A stretch of DNA of 6,375 bases from Aurantibrevibacter sp041749595 (GCA_041749595.1 JBGTBA010000097.1:1-6375), one strand, 5' to 3'. Counted from the stretch's first letter, positions 1 through 5,557 are shown. A program made the numbers and translations. Notes: generated by a model from the sequence alone, not told the origin.

Positions 1-2262
1 CAGGGCATGCTGAACTATGTGTTCGGCAAGGAAGGTATGCGTATCCTTGGTTATGGGAATATGTACTCTCAAGATATCTCCCAAAAATTCTTTGGCAGCG
101 TACTCCATTTTCAGGGACAACGCAATGCCACCAAGAATAGGTATGCCCATATTACCCTCAACCTTCCCCATGGAGAACATCTTGATGATAAGACCTTCTT
201 ATCAGTTTCAAAAGAATACATGGAGCAAATGGGTTATGGGGAACAACCCTATGTTACGGTTAGACATAACGATACCCAGCATGATCATATCCACATCATA
301 ACTACCAATGTAAAAGAAGATGGAAAAGTAATGGGAACCTTCAATAGCTACAAAAGAAATATAGCCACCCAACACTACCTCGAAAAAAAGTTTGGTCTAT
401 CCCCATCCCCAAGAACAAAACAGCAAAGAGAACTCCCTCACTATAGATTGCCGGAGCTACAATTCGGCATGGATGCCCGGCAAGGGACCAAGTTCTATTT
501 ACAGGATGTGCTGAACAGTATCCTGCAAAAACACAAAGTGCGGAATTTCGAGGAGTTGGCGCAGCTGGTCAAACCCTATCATATTGACATAAAAAAAAGC
601 AAAAGTAAAACAGGTAGCACAGGGGTATCTTATGGACTGAACAATCAAAAAGGATACCGAACAAGGTTCATTAACGGATCCGTGGTACACCGAAGCTTAA
701 GCGGCCCAAAACTGCAAAAAGTATTCGATATCAATTCAAAGTCCAAGCTAATTCCGATGCACCGCAAACGTCTGCAGAAACAAATAGACACCACCTATGG
801 CCTTTTCAAGACCATTCGCCCCCAAGACCTCGCAGAGGTACTTAAGGAATATCAGGACATAGATATAAAACTGGACAAAGAAGGGGACACCATCACGGGC
901 TATTCTATCCATGACAAATCTGGTTATGTCTTTCAGGAAAGAGAAATCAGTAAGAAAATAAAGATTGAACGACGCCTCGATATTTTCGGAAACGGGGACC
1001 CAACGGAAATCGATGTTCATAGTAAACAATTCCTCCTTGAAATCCGAAAACTGATACAAGAAGCCTTCTATAGTTCCCATTTGAAATCAACCAAACAAGC
1101 TGTCTTATATTCGCAGTGGATAATGAAAAAGAACTTGAATACTATCCTGCCTACCTTACAATCATTGGAGAGGTACCGCTTCTTGAAAACCTGTCTCCCG
1201 AACAACCCAAGGGATATCTTGGAAAAGGTATTGCAACAGGAGTTTCAATCCGTTAAGGAAGAACTTTACCATTCGGAAAATAAAAAGGAAAAGGAGAACT
1301 TTGATAAAAAGGTAGAACTGATAAAGGGCATCCTTGAAAACCATGTTTTCGATTTCTCCAAAGAAAAAGGAGCCATCCATCACCTGTTCCAGTCCTTGGG
1401 ACTGGAATACGGGAACAATAGATTGACCATGGCAGGTTCAGACAGGTTCGTGTTCAAGGTTGCCCTAGGTGATATGCCGTTACCGAGAAACATGCCCGAT
1501 TATGTATCCCCGGGCTTTGTGCGACAGAACCACGGTATACTGGAACGGCTACTAGCCAAAGATCCCAAAGAGGAAAAGAAGTTAGGACCATCAGCTATCT
1601 TTCTGCCAATGATCTTTCCAAAGCTGTTTGAAACCATGGAGGCCACCTACCGCCAAAAGTTTGATAAAGCTGCATTGGGGTCGTACCTGAAACATGCCGA
1701 ATGGACACATGCTCCCTTTGAAAAGTCTCCAAGGGATTATATAAAATTATTCAATGCCAAAGGATTCTACTTTGAAAAAGGAGAGACCGGTCTCGAAATG
1801 AAATCTGTTTACATGAACAAAGAAGTAAGTTTTCCAATACCAAGAAAAACAAACGCCTATCTCAACTCAGCTCTAAACTTAGACACAACCTTGAAGGAGC
1901 AACACATCGTAATCCAAGAAATAATCGACAACGGCAGGAACGACTTAAAGAACCTATGGGCTGGCCACCTGATGGAGAAAGGACTTTATCATAAAGTCGC
2001 CTTTATGCTGATAAACGAAGGAGGGTACCCTAACCTGCATAGGGAGGTCATCGAACAGCATATGGATAACGGTCTGCGAAAAAGTATAGCCGACTTAGCC
2101 GAGCGAAAGGCGAATTTCCAACAAGACCACTTACTTAGAAAAAGTGTCTATGCTATGAATTCCCTTTTGAGTGATAATGGTAAAGAACAAGAGGAGGTCT
2201 TCAACGGTTTCAAGGATGAGCTTACCGATTATTCAAAGTACAGAGGTGGGCTATTTATTTAA
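1..2262 (+). CDS. MOBP-like relaxase (mobilization nuclease), 5'-truncated by the window edge
   Basis: This is the relaxase that would nick the element's oriT and lead the strand through a conjugation pore. The frame is open from base 1, and the ATG at 7 encodes the interior sequence LNYVFGKEG. Relaxases of this type usually have about 10-20 residues before that point, so the true start lies off the left edge. Counting from that Met, the relaxase domain (PF03432-like) covers about residues 1-240. It carries the metal-binding histidine motif HNDTQHDHIHI (His87, His92, His94, His96; bases 265-297). Tyr4 is a plausible nucleophile, but I cannot prove this. About 500 residues follow with no domain I recognise; they are charged and probably helical. 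Residues 270-319 resemble the end of the relaxase domain (177-239). The oriT and any MobC-like partner would lie upstream and are not visible. The product class is secure; the exact MOB subfamily is not. Confidence 0.9.
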   Translation, partial: QGMLNYVFGKEGMRILGYGNMYSQDISQKFFGSVLHFQGQRNATKNRYAHITLNLPHGEHLDDKTFLSVSKEYMEQMGYGEQPYVTVRHNDTQHDHIHIITTNVKEDGKVMGTFNSYKRNIATQHYLEKKFGLSPSPRTKQQRELPHYRLPELQFGMDARQGTKFYLQDVLNSILQKHKVRNFEELAQLVKPYHIDIKKSKSKTGSTGVSYGLNNQKGYRTRFINGSVVHRSLSGPKLQKVFDINSKSKLIPMHRKRLQKQIDTTYGLFKTIRPQDLAEVLKEYQDIDIKLDKEGDTITGYSIHDKSGYVFQEREISKKIKIERRLDIFGNGDPTEIDVHSKQFLLEIRKLIQEAFYSSHLKSTKQAVLYSQWIMKKNLNTILPTLQSLERYRFLKTCLPNNPRDILEKVLQQEFQSVKEELYHSENKKEKENFDKKVELIKGILENHVFDFSKEKGAIHHLFQSLGLEYGNNRLTMAGSDRFVFKVALGDMPLPRNMPDYVSPGFVRQNHGILERLLAKDPKEEKKLGPSAIFLPMIFPKLFETMEATYRQKFDKAALGSYLKHAEWTHAPFEKSPRDYIKLFNAKGFYFEKGETGLEMKSVYMNKEVSFPIPRKTNAYLNSALNLDTTLKEQHIVIQEIIDNGRNDLKNLWAGHLMEKGLYHKVAFMLINEGGYPNLHREVIEQHMDNGLRKSIADLAERKANFQQDHLLRKSVYAMNSLLSDNGKEQEEVFNGFKDELTDYSKYRGGLFI

Positions 2263-2293
2263 ACTTCAATCAGATAAATTGGTCAGAGGATTT

Positions 2294-2318
2294 AGCACCC
2301 TGAGGGGTGCTCTTTGTG
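2294..2318 (+). terminator. Probable terminator after the relaxase gene
   Basis: A perfect 7-bp stem (AGCACCC 2294-2300 with GGGTGCT 2305-2311) closes a TGAG tetraloop 31 bases after the relaxase stop codon. The tract that follows (CTTTGTG) is poor in T, so it is a weak or imperfect intrinsic terminator. The rest of the gap up to 2413 shows nothing I can name. Confidence 0.55.
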
Positions 2319-2413
2319 GATAGGGAGAAGAAAGGAAATTGTTATTCAACTTCAATAATGTCCATTAACTTGTCAAAGGCTTGAAAAATCCGTAAATTGG
2401 TAGTTAAAATTAA

Positions 2414-2665
2414 ATGATCTTGAACGGAAAATTACTTCATACAAATCTATTAAACCCTACGACTTTCTGGGATGTCGATCTATATTTATTGGATATGGCA
2501 AAAGACAGGGATTTTATCATTGTAAGGGCACTGGAACGAGGTACGGATATGGAAGTACGGTATATTGAATCTGTTTATTCCCAGCATGAAATCATTTCAG
2601 CCTTGGAAGTGACCAAGGGTGTTTCGAAAAAAACGCTGAATTTTTATAAAACCATTACACTTTGA
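2414..2665 (+). CDS. DUF6922-like small protein, probable antitoxin partner of AbiEii
   Basis: The product is a soluble 83-residue protein. Residues 18-45 read FWDVD, then LLDMAKDRDFIIVRALERGT, followed by an amphipathic helical stretch and the end motif SKKTLNFYKT (about 71-80). This pattern (FWD-V-D, then F-I-I-x-R-x-L-E-R-G, then a K-T-L-N-F ending) is what I know from DUF6922 proteins. In Bacteroidota these commonly precede AbiEii-like nucleotidyltransferase toxins. The neighbour fits: decayed AbiEii sequence starts at 2662, overlapping this gene's stop codon. The start is the only in-frame ATG at the right distance; no clear ribosome binding site is visible, only AT-rich sequence. The antitoxin role is inferred from family context. 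The gene itself has no internal stop and may still be expressed. It is short for the family, so some C-terminal loss is possible. Confidence 0.7.
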   Translation: MILNGKLLHTNLLNPTTFWDVDLYLLDMAKDRDFIIVRALERGTDMEVRYIESVYSQHEIISALEVTKGVSKKTLNFYKTITL

Positions 2666-2958
2666 AAGCAATCGAGCAAGGCCAAAGGTAACTGTTGTTG
2701 GAACTTAGGCAAGCCGATTTTATTTCGGAACATTATCCTGCAGGAGGTACAAACCTTGCCCTGCGTTTTGGGATTCGGCATTCGGTAGATCTGGATCTTT
2801 TCAGCAGTCGGGATTTTTGACCTATCCTATTCGAATATGGTCAATTCCAAGCCAAGGAATAAGTTCAGTACAAATTTTACCAGTATTTCCTTGACAGAGG
2901 TCGGTGCATCGGTTCAATAGATGGAATAAAGAATTTTTCTTCCAAATCCACAGCTTAA
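2662..2958 (+). pseudogene. Decayed AbiEii-type nucleotidyltransferase toxin
   Basis: Reading one frame from the TTG at 2662 gives LKAIEQGQR, a stop (2689), then LLLELRQADFISEHYPAGGT, NLALRFGIRHSVDLDLFSSR and a stop (2818). It continues with PILFEYGQFQAKE, a stop (2860), then VQYKFYQYFLDRG, CIGSIDGIKNF and a stop (2956). The middle segment is the N-terminal core of AbiEii/nucleotidyltransferase-fold toxins: the GGTNLAL glycine motif followed by the S-V-D-L-D-L-F metal-binding pair. The later segments also look like this family (the IDGIK strand). Intact AbiEii proteins run to roughly 200-300 residues; only about 100 codons' worth is traceable here, and the C-terminal part is missing before the integrase gene. 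All four stops lie in a single frame, so loss came by point mutation plus 3' truncation rather than by a frameshift. Any TTG or former ATG start at 2662 would have overlapped the antitoxin stop, the usual arrangement for such pairs. Confidence 0.8.
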
Positions 2959-3032
2959 AATGGCAAGATGTTATATCGGTTTAAGGGGTGCTTATCAATT
3001 TTCCATAACTATAAAGAAAGAAATATGAGTCA

Positions 3033-3062
3033 AGGTTTTTCCATGTGAAGTTCCAAAAACCT
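3033..3062 (-). terminator. Hairpin downstream of the integrase gene, possible terminator
   Basis: A perfect 8-bp inverted repeat (AGGTTTTT 3033-3040 with AAAAACCT 3055-3062, 14-base loop) lies 15 bases past the integrase stop codon on the - strand. No separate T-tract follows on either strand, although the stem itself carries A and T runs. It may end integrase transcription or protect its mRNA 3' end. It also separates the two converging transcription units. Confidence 0.4.
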
Positions 3063-3077
3063 CAAAATACTATAGCC

Positions 3078-4403
3078 CTAAGTGCCTTGGACGTTTGTAA
3101 TCTTGGCATTGATTTCATCCAATATTTTCTCAGATACACTTTTGCCGTAGTGTTTTTCAGTAACCTGCACGCTGGAATGCCCCAGCCCTGAAGAAATTTT
3201 GCGAATGTCAATACCCATATCAAGTCCGATATTCGTCCAGGTATCCCGAAGGGTATAGGTAGTAATCTTTTTTTCGATTCCTGCCAAAGCTGCAATTTTT
3301 GCTGCATATTTATTAAAAGTCTTGACCTTGCCGTTGTTGACGATATGTAATCTTTCAGGAGTAGTGTTTGAGGGTATAATTGGAAAAAGGTAATCGTTAG
3401 CATCTTGTCCATTCAAATAGTGGTGGATTATTTTCAAGGATTCATCATTTTGCAAAACGCTGAAATAGTCCCCTTCGTAATGTGTCTTCTTTCGAAAATA
3501 TTTGATACGGTTATCTTCGTACTGAAACTTCTTAAGAATTGCTAAGTCGAAAAAATTCATTCCCATATTATTGAACATAAACAGCAAATAGTTACGATTA
3601 TCCCAAATTGGTGTACCCGTCTTTAATTTTAAGCTCCTGATTTTCCCAATATCGGTCAAGTCCAATGGGGCAGGGGCGTTTTCGTGGCTTTGCTTTTTGA
3701 AATTAGATAATGGCTTATGGTCTTTCAAATCCTCGTAAGCTTTACCTGCATCGTTCATAATGGCTTGCAAACTGCGCAGGTGCATCGCAGGAGTATTCTT
3801 GGATTTGTAGCGGTTACTCATATAGGCCTTGAAATCCTTTAAAAAACTATAGTCCATAGCTTTAATTTCCATGTCTAGTTTGTAAAATTCTTCAAGGGTT
3901 TGTAATTTATCCTCTTTAACCTCATATAAGGTTTTGATTAATTCCATGTCGTCTTGCCCTTTAATGTGTTTACGAAATTTAATAAGGGTCTTTAAAGCAT
4001 CCTCATACGAGCTGGCCGTAGAGAATCGACCTTCCATTCGGAGGCGATATAGATATTTGCCACCATAATTAAGGATGGTCCTAGATGGGGATTTTTTAAA
4101 AAAGCGTTGTTCGATTTCCGATTTTAGGCGGTCCATTTCCCAATTCTTGATAACGCCTTCATGTTCATCAATCCATAAATCCACATCGGAATAGGTCTTT
4201 CTAATACGTTTGGTATGGCGTACTGCGTTCAAAATACCGGTGATTTTGCCAGTTGCAAAGTCATATTGATTTTCTTTTAGATGCAAATTGAAGGAAATGT
4301 CGCGTGTTTTTCTGTCGTGTCCGATTCGAAGTACCAACATATATTTATTATCTTTAGTGGTGTTAGACTCGCGTTTATCGAAGGTTATCTTGATTGTTGC
4401 CAT
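3078..4403 (-). CDS. Tyrosine recombinase (site-specific integrase) of the mobile element
   Basis: A 441-residue integrase that would insert and excise the element at the tRNA-Asn att site about 140 bp upstream of its start. Residues 1-105 form the arm-type DNA-binding region, which starts with the typical beta strands (MATIKITFDK, YMLVLRI). Residues about 110-225 form the SAM-like core-binding domain, and about 245-435 the catalytic domain. Visible catalytic residues are Lys306 in the beta hairpin (YFRKKTH), Arg386 in YTLRDTW, His409 in GLGHSS, and the nucleophile Tyr419 in EKHYG (codon at 3147-3149). The first catalytic arginine, expected in the pattern x-R-G-M, is replaced by Met280 (NNMGMNF). 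The His of the HxxR box is Tyr383, which is common in this Bacteroidota group. Length and domain order are normal, with no stop or frameshift. The ATG at 4403 gives the canonical N-terminus. No strong ribosome binding site is seen. Confidence 0.93.
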   Translation of the reverse strand: MATIKITFDKRESNTTKDNKYMLVLRIGHDRKTRDISFNLHLKENQYDFATGKITGILNAVRHTKRIRKTYSDVDLWIDEHEGVIKNWEMDRLKSEIEQRFFKKSPSRTILNYGGKYLYRLRMEGRFSTASSYEDALKTLIKFRKHIKGQDDMELIKTLYEVKEDKLQTLEEFYKLDMEIKAMDYSFLKDFKAYMSNRYKSKNTPAMHLRSLQAIMNDAGKAYEDLKDHKPLSNFKKQSHENAPAPLDLTDIGKIRSLKLKTGTPIWDNRNYLLFMFNNMGMNFFDLAILKKFQYEDNRIKYFRKKTHYEGDYFSVLQNDESLKIIHHYLNGQDANDYLFPIIPSNTTPERLHIVNNGKVKTFNKYAAKIAALAGIEKKITTYTLRDTWTNIGLDMGIDIRKISSGLGHSSVQVTEKHYGKSVSEKILDEINAKITNVQGT

Positions 4404-4419
4404 GATGAAGAAAGATTTT

Positions 4420-4441
4420 TTTCAGCGTGCTTTCAGCGTGC
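4420..4441. repeat. Perfect 11-bp tandem repeat upstream of the integrase start
   Basis: TTTCAGCGTGC occurs twice without spacer (4420-4430 and 4431-4441), 17 bases upstream of the integrase ATG; on the coding strand the unit reads GCACGCTGAAA. It lies between the integrase and the att half-site, where arm-type integrase or excisionase sites would be expected, and also in the integrase 5' leader, so it could serve autoregulation. The function is inferred from position only. Confidence 0.75.
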
Positions 4442-4545
4442 TTTTTTTGGTTTCAAATGGTTTAATATGAACTTAAAGATACGCAAAACCCCCGTGAAAT
4501 GGGCATTTTAATGTATACAAAATCAAATAAAACCATATATGAACC

Positions 4546-4589
4546 GACTGTTAATCAAAGGGTCCTTGGTTCGAGCCCAAGAGGGGGAG
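4546..4589 (+). other. Att site: 3' half of a tRNA-Asn gene at the element boundary
   Basis: The sequence contains an anticodon loop CTGTTAA (4548-4554, anticodon GTT, Asn) and a five-base variable region (4560-4564). A perfect T arm follows: stem CTTGG 4565-4569, loop TTCGAGC 4570-4576, stem CCAAG 4577-4581. The 3' acceptor strand AGGGGGA (4582-4588) and discriminator G4589 complete it. Nothing upstream can form the 5' acceptor strand (TCCCCCT expected), the D arm or the full anticodon stem: pairing holds only for G4546-A4547 with T4555-C4556, then fails. Half a tRNA next to an integrase is the classic att signature. The intact copy would lie at the other end of the element, outside this window. 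Because the terminator follows on the right, the chromosome flank is to the right and the element to the left. The remaining gap 4442-4545 shows no gene or clear promoter. Confidence 0.85.
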
Positions 4590-4598
4590 CAAATTTAG

Positions 4599-4631
4599 AA
4601 AACCAACTTATGTAAATAGGTTGGTTTTTTT
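4599..4631 (+). terminator. Intrinsic terminator, originally of the tRNA-Asn transcript
   Basis: A perfect 9-bp stem (AAAACCAAC 4599-4607 with GTTGGTTTT 4620-4628) runs into a T-tract through 4631. It begins 10 bases after the tRNA discriminator base, the normal place for a tRNA terminator. Its survival next to the half tRNA supports this side being the original downstream flank of the tRNA gene. Confidence 0.85.
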
Positions 4632-4688
4632 GTTTAAGGCATATTTACGGTATCTCACCGGACTATTTGCCCAAACGTACTATCCAGC

Positions 4689-4707
4689 AAAAAGTCAACT
4701 TGTTGAC
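4689..4707 (-). terminator. Terminator hairpin containing the stop codon of the - strand ORF
   Basis: On the - strand GTCAAC (4707-4702) pairs with GTTGAC (4699-4694) around a two-base centre, effectively a 5-bp stem with a four-base loop. Five T residues follow (4693-4689). The TGA stop of the ORF at 4695-4892 (4697-4695) lies within the 3' arm of the stem. The short stem makes this moderately confident. Confidence 0.55.
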
Positions 4708-4892
4708 AGTTTTTCAGGGTCGATATTGCCCTTGCAGATATCCCGGACCACCACATCCAGCCTAAAAATGAGAATTTTCAAATACTTCTGCATCTTATGG
4801 GACGCTTCTGCTGCCAAGTCCAGCATATTTTGCCTTTGGGGGGAATTATATAATGTAAAGCACAGGCCCTCGATCTTTCGGGGCGGCAACAA
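4695..4892 (-). CDS. Unrecognised small ORF, probably the 3' end of a broken gene
   Basis: The frame gives 65 residues from a TTG at 4892, or 43 from the in-frame ATG at 4823-4825 (MLDLAAEASHKM...). I do not recognise the family. The C-terminal 40 residues look like a real alpha-helical protein (AAEASHKMQKYLKILIFRLD, then IDPEKLSTS). The stop codon sits in a terminator-like hairpin with a T-tract, which supports a genuine gene end. There is no good start or promoter, and the 5' side runs directly into the transposase fragment that begins by about 4878 on the opposite strand. The simplest reading is a gene whose 5' part was removed or displaced by that insertion. It is not part of the integrated element, since it lies beyond the att half-site and its terminator. 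Confidence 0.35.
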   Translation of the reverse strand: MLPPRKIEGLCFTLYNSPQRQNMLDLAAEASHKMQKYLKILIFRLDVVVRDICKGNIDPEKLSTS

Positions 4893-5066
4893 AACAATAA
4901 ACCAATTGAGGTTTGGTCAACAAAAGTATTTGAACAAAAGTTAAATTACATCCATAATAATCCGGCAGAGACAGGATCTGTAACCGATGCGGTAGATTGG
5001 AAACACAGTAGCACCAGAAATTACGGCAATGATGACCAAACTATTTTGGAAATCGATTTAAGTTAG
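4878..5066 (+). pseudogene. C-terminal fragment of a REP-associated (Y1, IS200-like) transposase
   Basis: The frame ending at the TAG 5064-5066 reads QQNNKPIEVWSTKVFEKKLN, YIHNNPAETGSVTDAVDWKH, SSTRNYGNDDQTILEIDLS. The block N-K-P-I-E-(V/L)-W-S, K-x-x-Y-I-H-N-N-P-x-x-x-G-x-V and D-W-x-x-S-S-x-R-N-Y is the characteristic C-terminal end of RAYT-type Y1 HUH transposases common in Bacteroidota. Only about 60 of the roughly 180-230 residues remain. The HUH motif and catalytic tyrosine, which lie further N-terminal, are absent. The frame has a stop at 4851-4853, and sequence before about 4878 no longer resembles the family. It is therefore a 5'-truncated relic. The stop codon and reading frame are otherwise intact, so the truncation may be fairly recent. 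A REP-like palindrome follows 25 bases downstream. Confidence 0.8.
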
Positions 5067-5091
5067 TGTTCAAATTGTATTGTGTGGGACA

Positions 5092-5106
5092 CGAGCAAGA
5101 TGCTCG
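5092..5106. repeat. REP-like palindrome downstream of the transposase fragment
   Basis: CGAGCA and TGCTCG form a perfect 6-bp stem around a three-base AGA loop, within a GC-rich tract in otherwise AT-rich DNA. Short imperfect palindromes of this kind next to RAYT genes are typical transposase recognition elements (REP). One copy is visible here; other genomic copies cannot be checked from this window. Confidence 0.55.
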
Positions 5107-5113
5107 CGCCAGC

Positions 5114-5290
5114 GGTGGGGAAGGAAAACACTCGAAAACCCACCTTGAAACCTCTTCAAAAAAAGAGGATGCAAAATCCTCCTGAAATTCTAAAACTCAC
5201 TTTACGATAACTCCATAGTCTACGGACTTGTAATCGGTTCCCCCCGTGAAAATCGGGGCAGGCTGTTCAACACAGTCCCGTATTCGGGAT
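5114..5290. other. Non-coding structured stretch with five successive hairpins
   Basis: The gap between the transposase fragment and the XRE gene (5067-5320) has no ORF I trust. Successive perfect stems are GGTGGG 5114-5119 with CCCACC 5139-5144, CCTCTT 5151-5156 with AAGAGG 5163-5168, GAGGAT 5165-5170 with ATCCTC 5176-5181, CCCCG 5242-5246 with CGGGG 5254-5258, and TCCCG 5276-5280 with CGGGA 5285-5289. The second and third share GAGG at 5165-5168 and exclude each other. The stretch may be the non-coding end of the transposase element, a REP cluster, or a structured RNA. On the - strand the last two could also act as 3' hairpins for the XRE transcript. The function is unknown. Confidence 0.45.
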
Positions 5291-5310
5291 CATTGTTAGT
5301 GCTGCGCACG

Positions 5311-5349
5311 CAACGAAACCTTAGCTGTTAGTGGTTCGTTGTTTTTTTT
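5311..5349 (+). terminator. Intrinsic terminator on the + strand overlapping the XRE gene end
   Basis: CAACGAA plus CC (5311-5317, 5319-5320) pairs with GG plus TTCGTTG (5333-5341) with one bulged A5318, followed by eight T residues (5342-5349). This has good terminator geometry for + strand transcription, yet it overlaps the last codons of the - strand XRE gene. It would stop read-through from the transposase fragment or REP region into the antisense of the regulator. Confidence 0.6.
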
Positions 5350-5554
5350 CATTACTTACGTGTTCCAAAATGTCACCCGGTTGGCAGTCTAATGCATTAC
5401 AAATTGAGTCTAAAGTGCTAAAACGAATTGCTTTTGCTTTTCCCGTTTTTAAGATGGAAAGATTGGAAAGTGTTAGTTCTACTTTTTCTGACAGTTCATT
5501 AAGCGACATTTTTCGCCTTGCCATCATTACGTCTACGTTTACAATGATTGGCAT
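5321..5554 (-). CDS. YozG-like XRE-family transcriptional regulator
   Basis: A 77-residue DNA-binding protein, almost all of it a single helix-turn-helix domain. Residues 5-12 give VNVDVMMARRK, 17-40 the helix-turn-helix (LNELSEKVELTLSNLSILKT) and 42-64 the very typical stretch AIRFSTLDSICNALDCQPGD. This matches the YozG/HTH_26 regulators found next to DUF2975 membrane proteins across Firmicutes and Bacteroidota. In such pairs the regulator is thought to control its own operon. The ATG lies 3 bp after the stop of the DUF2975 gene, so the two are cotranscribed and probably translationally coupled. The last eight or so residues (KKQRTTNS) are a charged tail that coincides with the + strand terminator. 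The target genes are unknown apart from presumed self-regulation. Confidence 0.92.
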   Translation of the reverse strand: MPIIVNVDVMMARRKMSLNELSEKVELTLSNLSILKTGKAKAIRFSTLDSICNALDCQPGDILEHVSNEKKQRTTNS

Positions 5555-5557
5555 AGC

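Noticed and set aside
499..1383. Three - strand ORFs of 63-110 residues opposite the relaxase gene.
   Set aside because: They are rich in Phe, Leu and Ile, as expected from the complement of Lys/Glu-rich coding sequence, and show no family match.
2663..3080. Possible CRISPR, retron or defence gene in the gap between the small gene and the integrase.
   Set aside because: There are no spaced direct repeats and no reverse transcriptase or nuclease motifs. The only recognisable content is the AbiEii remnant and a 3' hairpin.
3062..3412. A 116-residue - strand ORF within the integrase gene.
   Set aside because: It is a shifted frame fully inside the integrase catalytic domain, with no family resemblance.
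4281..4511. Two + strand ORFs across the integrase N-terminus and leader.
   Set aside because: They are antisense frames of the integrase start region and run through the 11-bp tandem repeat; no start signal or known family.
4621..4944. A 107-residue + strand ORF.
   Set aside because: It starts inside the tRNA terminator T-tract, has a low-complexity composition, and overlaps the transposase fragment in another frame and the - strand ORF with its terminator.
5213..5260. tRNA-like anticodon arm (ACTTGTAATC) followed by GGTTC, suggesting a tRNA-Thr fragment.
   Set aside because: The GGTTC is too close to the loop, no T-stem or acceptor pairing exists, and the following stem is a separate CCCCG/CGGGG hairpin. 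The resemblance is limited to about 10 bases.
5295..5333. Two GTTAGTG copies 32 bp apart flanking the XRE gene end, resembling an integron attC site.
   Set aside because: GTTAGTG does not fit GTTRRRY, nor its complement RYYYAAC, and the required pair of inverted boxes with bulged bases is absent. It is more likely a chance repeat or part of the terminator region.
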